The notes beneath the pieces were generated by a model. It was given only the letters and a program-made list of their open reading frames with translations, had not been told where the DNA came from and did no database searches. The translations under genes were made by a program, and so were the position numbers. From assembly GCF_020687205.1 (NCBI RefSeq), contig NZ_JAJEQE010000037.1, positions 1-34,379 on the forward strand: a DNA stretch of 34,379 nt, in the 5' to 3' direction. Position 1 is the first letter of the stretch. The number at the start of each line of letters is the position of its first letter. This document shows positions 31,109 through 34,379 of this stretch, one piece after another. Source of the DNA: Hominisplanchenecus faecis. GTDB taxonomy: Bacteria; Bacillota; Clostridia; Lachnospirales; Lachnospiraceae.

Positions 31109-32506
31109 TTACAGTAAACGATAAAGTATCTGTGCTGCTTTTTCGATATTGGTCAAATCGACCGAAGAATAATTGATCACGTACATATTTTCGAAATTTC
31201 CTTCTTCTTTTCCGTCAAAATAATGGGACAACGGTGCCAGTTTGATGCCTTTTCCTTTGGCTTCCGTTACGATTTCTCCCTCACTTTTTTCTGTATGGAT
31301 TTGCATCAGAAAATGCACACCCGCCCCTTCTTCCCGGATGGTGACATATTTTCCAAGCGGCTCTTTCTGAAATACTTGCAGAATCGCATCTCTCTTTGTC
31401 TGATAGTAGTTCCTGAGCCGGTTGATGTGCTTTTCAAAACTGCCGTTTTCCATAAATTTTGCCAATGTATACTGTTCAAAATTGGAAACAGTACAGGAAT
31501 AGAACGAAAGTTTCTGATAGAAGATCTCCGTCAGCGTCGGTGGCAGCACCATATAGCTGATACGCACGGTCGATGCCAGCGTTTTCGTAAATGTATTCAT
31601 ATAGATAACACGATCGGATACATCGATGCTCTGCAGCGTCGGAAATGGCTTCCCGGTCAGCCGCAGTTCGCTGTCATAATCATCTTCAATGATATAGTGA
31701 TCCGGCGATTTGGCCGCCCAGCCAAGCAGCTCGTAACGCCTGCTGACCGGCATCACGATCCCGGTTGGGAAATGATGCGACGGTGATGTGTGAATGACAT
31801 CCACTCTTTTTTCTTCCAGTTCCCGAACAGAAATACCCTCTTTATCCAGCGAGATTTTTGCATACTCTACCTTCATATTCTCATAAATTCTGGCAATCTT
31901 ATGATAGCCCGGATTCTCTACTCCATAGATCCGGTGATTTCCAAGAAGCTGTATCAGAAGTCCATGCAGATATTCTGTCCCCGCTCCGATGATGATCTGT
32001 TCCGGCTCGACCTGCATGGCACGGAACTCCTTTAAATACCGGGCAATCGCCTGTCGCAGCTCCAGGATCCCCCCGCAGGGCGGATTGATCATCAGCTGCT
32101 TCTGATTGTCATTTAAAACTTCCCGCACCGTCTTTGACCAGATGGTAAACGGAAAGATCTCGCTGTCCGTCTGATTGCTGGAAAAATCTGCAAAATAAGA
32201 AGTCGCTCCCCCTGTCAGCGTCAGCTGTTCCTTTCTGACCTTCTTCTTTTCCATGGTCGCACTGCTCAAATCTGAGACATAAAATCCCCGCTTTGGCATG
32301 GAATAAATATAACCTTCTGCTAATAATTGTCCATAGGCATTTTCCACTGTGATCACGCTTATGCCCAGATTTTTTGCAAAAGTACGCTTTGACGGCAGCT
32401 TCTCCCCTGCCTTGATCTTCCCCTGTGTTATGTCGTTTCGAATGCATTTATATAAATATTCATACATCGAATCTGACCCTGTATTTGCAAAACTGTATGT
32501 CAGCAT
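31109..32506 (-). CDS. pdxR: MocR/PdxR-type regulator (GntR helix-turn-helix fused to aminotransferase domain)
   Basis: The 465-aa protein joins a GntR winged helix-turn-helix (about 14-78: YEYLYKCIRNDI, LPSKRTFAKNLGIS, RGFYV) to a fold-type I aminotransferase-like domain. The latter carries EDDYDSELR (274-282) and the PLP-binding lysine Lys308 in NTFTKTLAS. In this family PLP binds as an effector. The gene is divergent from pdxS-pdxT with a 130-bp gap, the classic arrangement for the activator of PLP synthesis. It should therefore switch pdxST according to PLP level. A GGAGA site lies 11 nt before the ATG at 32506. The symbol rests on family plus context. Confidence 0.88.
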   Translation of the reverse strand: MLTYSFANTGSDSMYEYLYKCIRNDITQGKIKAGEKLPSKRTFAKNLGISVITVENAYGQLLAEGYIYSMPKRGFYVSDLSSATMEKKKVRKEQLTLTGGATSYFADFSSNQTDSEIFPFTIWSKTVREVLNDNQKQLMINPPCGGILELRQAIARYLKEFRAMQVEPEQIIIGAGTEYLHGLLIQLLGNHRIYGVENPGYHKIARIYENMKVEYAKISLDKEGISVRELEEKRVDVIHTSPSHHFPTGIVMPVSRRYELLGWAAKSPDHYIIEDDYDSELRLTGKPFPTLQSIDVSDRVIYMNTFTKTLASTVRISYMVLPPTLTEIFYQKLSFYSCTVSNFEQYTLAKFMENGSFEKHINRLRNYYQTKRDAILQVFQKEPLGKYVTIREEGAGVHFLMQIHTEKSEGEIVTEAKGKGIKLAPLSHYFDGKEEGNFENMYVINYSSVDLTNIEKAAQILYRLL

Positions 32507-32636
32507 CTGATTATTTTCTCCAATCTGACCTTACTGAATATATCTATTTTGGCAATTTTATAATAGTCACTTTTCCATTATAATTCGAAACCAGTAAAAA
32601 GTAAAGATTGCAAAAAACAAAGCAGGAGGTTTAAAC
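32507..32636. promoter_or_regulatory. Divergent pdxR/pdxS control region
   Basis: TATAAT at 32579-32584 is a good -10 for pdxS, with a poor -35, as expected for an activated promoter. TAGTCACTTT at 32564-32573 (AAAGTGACTA on the minus strand) lies just upstream; it differs by one missing base from the AAAGTGGACTA-like box I recall for PdxR of other Gram-positives. AGGAGG at 32624-32629 serves pdxS. Confidence 0.55.
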
Positions 32637-33518
32637 ATGAATACAACAAATGAAAGATATAAATTGAACAAAGAACTGGCACAGATGTTAAAAGGCGGCG
32701 TTATTATGGATGTCACCACACCAGAACAGGCAAAGATCGCTGAAGCTGCAGGTGCATGTGCAGTCATGGCTCTGGAGCGTATCCCGGCTGATATCCGTGC
32801 CGCAGGCGGCGTCTCCCGTATGAGCGACCCGAAAATGATCCAGGGCATCCAGAATGCTGTTTCTATCCCGGTTATGGCAAAATGCCGTATCGGACATTTC
32901 GTGGAGGCTCAGGTTCTCGAAGCGATCGAAATCGACTACATTGATGAGAGTGAAGTACTCTCCCCTGCCGATGATGTTTATCATATCAACAAACGCAACT
33001 TCCGTGTTCCGTTTGTCTGTGGTGCAAAAGACCTCGGAGAAGCTTTAAGACGTATCAACGAAGGTGCTTCCATGATCCGTACCAAAGGGGAACCGGGAAC
33101 CGGGGATATCGTGCAGGCCGTACGCCACATGAGAAAAATGAACAGTGAAATCGCAAAGCTGACCAGTATGCGTGAAGATGAACTGTTTGAAGCTGCAAAA
33201 ACACTGCAGGTTCCTTATGAACTGGTTGCCTATGTACATGACAACGGCAGACTTCCGGTTGTAAACTTCGCAGCCGGCGGTGTCGCTACTCCTGCTGATG
33301 CAGCCCTGATGATGCAGCTCGGTGCAGAAGGTGTCTTTGTAGGTTCCGGTATCTTCAAATCCGGAAATCCGGAAAAAAGAGCTGCTGCGATCGTAAAAGC
33401 AGTTACTAATTATACTGATGCAAAACTGATCGCCAAACTTTCCGAAGACCTCGGGGAAGCTATGGTCGGCATCAATGAACAGGAAATCGCCTTACTGATG
33501 GCAGAAAGAGGAAAATAA
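32637..33518 (+). CDS. pdxS: Pyridoxal 5'-phosphate synthase, synthase subunit PdxS
   Basis: The 293-aa protein has full family length and forms the TIM-barrel subunit of the deoxyxylulose-independent PLP pathway. It condenses ribose 5-phosphate, glyceraldehyde 3-phosphate and ammonia. Key residues are visible: Asp25 in [11 protein letters not shown], Lys82 in [10 protein letters not shown] and Lys150 in [11 protein letters not shown]. These are the two lysines that carry the intermediates. [29 protein letters not shown] is the phosphate-binding region. The start at 32637 follows AGGAGG. It is translationally coupled to pdxT by a 1-nt overlap (TAATG), as needed for a 12:12 complex. Confidence 0.98.
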   Translation: MNTTNERYKLNKELAQMLKGGVIMDVTTPEQAKIAEAAGACAVMALERIPADIRAAGGVSRMSDPKMIQGIQNAVSIPVMAKCRIGHFVEAQVLEAIEIDYIDESEVLSPADDVYHINKRNFRVPFVCGAKDLGEALRRINEGASMIRTKGEPGTGDIVQAVRHMRKMNSEIAKLTSMREDELFEAAKTLQVPYELVAYVHDNGRLPVVNFAAGGVATPADAALMMQLGAEGVFVGSGIFKSGNPEKRAAAIVKAVTNYTDAKLIAKLSEDLGEAMVGINEQEIALLMAERGK

Positions 33519-34087
33519 TGACTGTTGCAGTTTTAGCACTACAGGGTGCTTTCGCAGAACATGAAAATGTATTGAAACGTCTCGGTGTCGACTGTATCGA
33601 GCTTCGCCAGGCAAAAGACCTGGAAACACCTTATGACGGCATCATTCTTCCCGGCGGTGAGAGCACCGTCCAGGGAAAGCTTTTAAAAGAGCTGGGCATG
33701 TTTGATACGATAAAAGAACAGATAGAAAACGGCATGCCGGTCCTTGCAACCTGTGCCGGGCTGATTTTGCTTGCCTCAGAGGTGGAAGGCCAGGAAGGAT
33801 GTCACTTTGGAACAATCCCGATGTGCGTCCGCCGCAATGCCTATGGCAGACAGCTTGGAAGCTTCCGCACCGTCGCTGAATTAAAAGGCGTTGGAGAAGT
33901 CCCGATGACCTTCATCCGTGCACCATATGTCGCAGAGACAGGAGATGGCGTGGAAGTCCTTGCCACGGTCGATGGGAAAATTGTCGGTGTGCAGTATAAA
34001 AATCAAATGGCATTTGCATTTCACCCGGAACTGGATAACGATACCAGGATTCATGAGAAGTTTGCAGCGATGGTTCGAGACAAATAA
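33518..34087 (+). CDS. pdxT: Pyridoxal 5'-phosphate synthase, glutaminase subunit PdxT
   Basis: The 189-aa protein is a class-I glutaminase that hydrolyses glutamine and channels ammonia to PdxS. The triad is present: Cys79 in LATCAGLILLA, His169 and Glu171 in FHPELDND. The PGGESTV loop near 46-52 forms the oxyanion region. Length and motifs are standard. It overlaps pdxS by 1 nt and ends the operon; TAA at 34085-34087 is followed by a palindromic element and a terminator hairpin. Confidence 0.98.
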   Translation: MTVAVLALQGAFAEHENVLKRLGVDCIELRQAKDLETPYDGIILPGGESTVQGKLLKELGMFDTIKEQIENGMPVLATCAGLILLASEVEGQEGCHFGTIPMCVRRNAYGRQLGSFRTVAELKGVGEVPMTFIRAPYVAETGDGVEVLATVDGKIVGVQYKNQMAFAFHPELDNDTRIHEKFAAMVRDK

Positions 34088-34110
34088 AAAATTTACGGAG
34101 GTTTGTATAA

Positions 34111-34246
34111 ATGTGCAAATGAACGAATTCCCCGAAGGCACGCTCTCGCTACCTCACATTGGCAGCGGTACGTAAGCAACCAAAATACGGTTGCTAAGTA
34201 CCGGCCATGTTCGAGTACCTTCTCTGGAATTGTTCATTTTGCACAT
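34111..34246. mobile_element. MITE-like palindromic element of about 136 bp
   Basis: The ends are near-perfect inverted repeats of 21 nt (34111-34131 and 34226-34246; two single-base indels). A nested hairpin lies inside (AGCAACC with GGTTGCT, flanked by GTAC pairs, about 34170-34203). No coding frame of note is present. It begins at an ATG that stands 6-8 nt behind a good GGAGG site (34097-34102), but that frame ends after three codons. The element may have inserted at the start of a former gene. A structured RNA is the alternative. Confidence 0.55.
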
Positions 34247-34322
34247 TGCTAAAAGCTCCTGGCTTGCCGGGGGTCGCTTAAGCGGAACAGTCCTTTCAGG
34301 CCAAATTACAAAACACGAAAAA

Positions 34323-34375
34323 ACAGAGACACTGTAACGGTAGTAAATTTCCGTCACTGTGCCTCTGTCTTTTTT
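34323..34375 (+). terminator. Probable terminator of the pdxST transcript
   Basis: Bases 34323-34340 pair with 34351-34368 in an 18-position stem with three mismatches and a 10-nt loop; CTTTTTTG follows. The space from 34247 to 34322 shows only a CGCTTAAGCG palindrome (34275-34284). Confidence 0.75.
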
Positions 34376-34379
34376 GTTT

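Overview
The window looks like a chromosomal segment of a gut Lachnospiraceae (Clostridia; Blautia, Mediterraneibacter or Dorea type). The basis is gene content and protein style, not a marker gene: very large secreted GH2 enzymes with FIVAR and BspA-type leucine-rich ends, YesM/YesN-type two-component proteins, PadR-HAAS-DUF4097 and YtrA-ABC modules, and a PdxR-pdxST locus. The DNA is moderately AT-rich and most promoters have sigma-A form. The species cannot be named from sequence alone.

Layout. 1-4044 (minus): a tight four-gene envelope operon encoding a secreted transglutaminase-like protein, a small secreted protein with wall-binding-like repeats, an MBOAT O-acyltransferase and an AlgX/AlgJ-like SGNH acyltransferase. 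A perfect 17-bp inverted repeat overlaps the end of the last gene. 4439-4512: tRNA-Pro(CGG) with its own promoter and a terminator. 4795-17982 (minus): two giant secreted GH2 glycosidases (2175 and 2145 aa), each with its own promoter and terminator. They share a C-terminal cassette of about 530 residues and a promoter region with identical motif spacing. 18195-22350 (plus): a lipoprotein solute-binding protein, a YesM-type histidine kinase and a YesN/AraC-type response regulator, joined by 4-nt ATGA overlaps. 22520-23542: a LacI-family regulator.

23707-26649 (minus): a threonine aldolase-like PLP enzyme, then a GntR(YtrA)-ABC ATPase-permease operon. 26844-28084: decayed sequence and an S8 peptidase that has lost its N-terminal half. 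28085-29911 (minus): PadR-HAAS/DUF1700-DUF4097 operon. 30003-30932 (minus): a serine recombinase lacking the usual C-terminal zinc-ribbon region. 31109-34087: a MocR/PdxR-type regulator (minus) divergent from pdxS-pdxT (plus). 34111-34246: a MITE-like palindromic element placed directly after an orphan ribosome-binding site.

How the genes may work together. The central block (4.8-23.5 kb) reads as a glycan-foraging locus. Two multi-modular beta-galactosidase-like enzymes act outside the cell. The solute-binding lipoprotein, kinase and regulator probably sense a released sugar and switch the enzymes on, and the LacI protein adds a second, intracellular signal. No sugar permease lies in the window, so the binding protein may act as a co-receptor for the kinase rather than in transport; this is inference. 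The right third shows signs of past rearrangement: a 19-nt motif repeated in opposite orientation at 23546 and 31098, a truncated recombinase, a truncated protease and palindromic elements.
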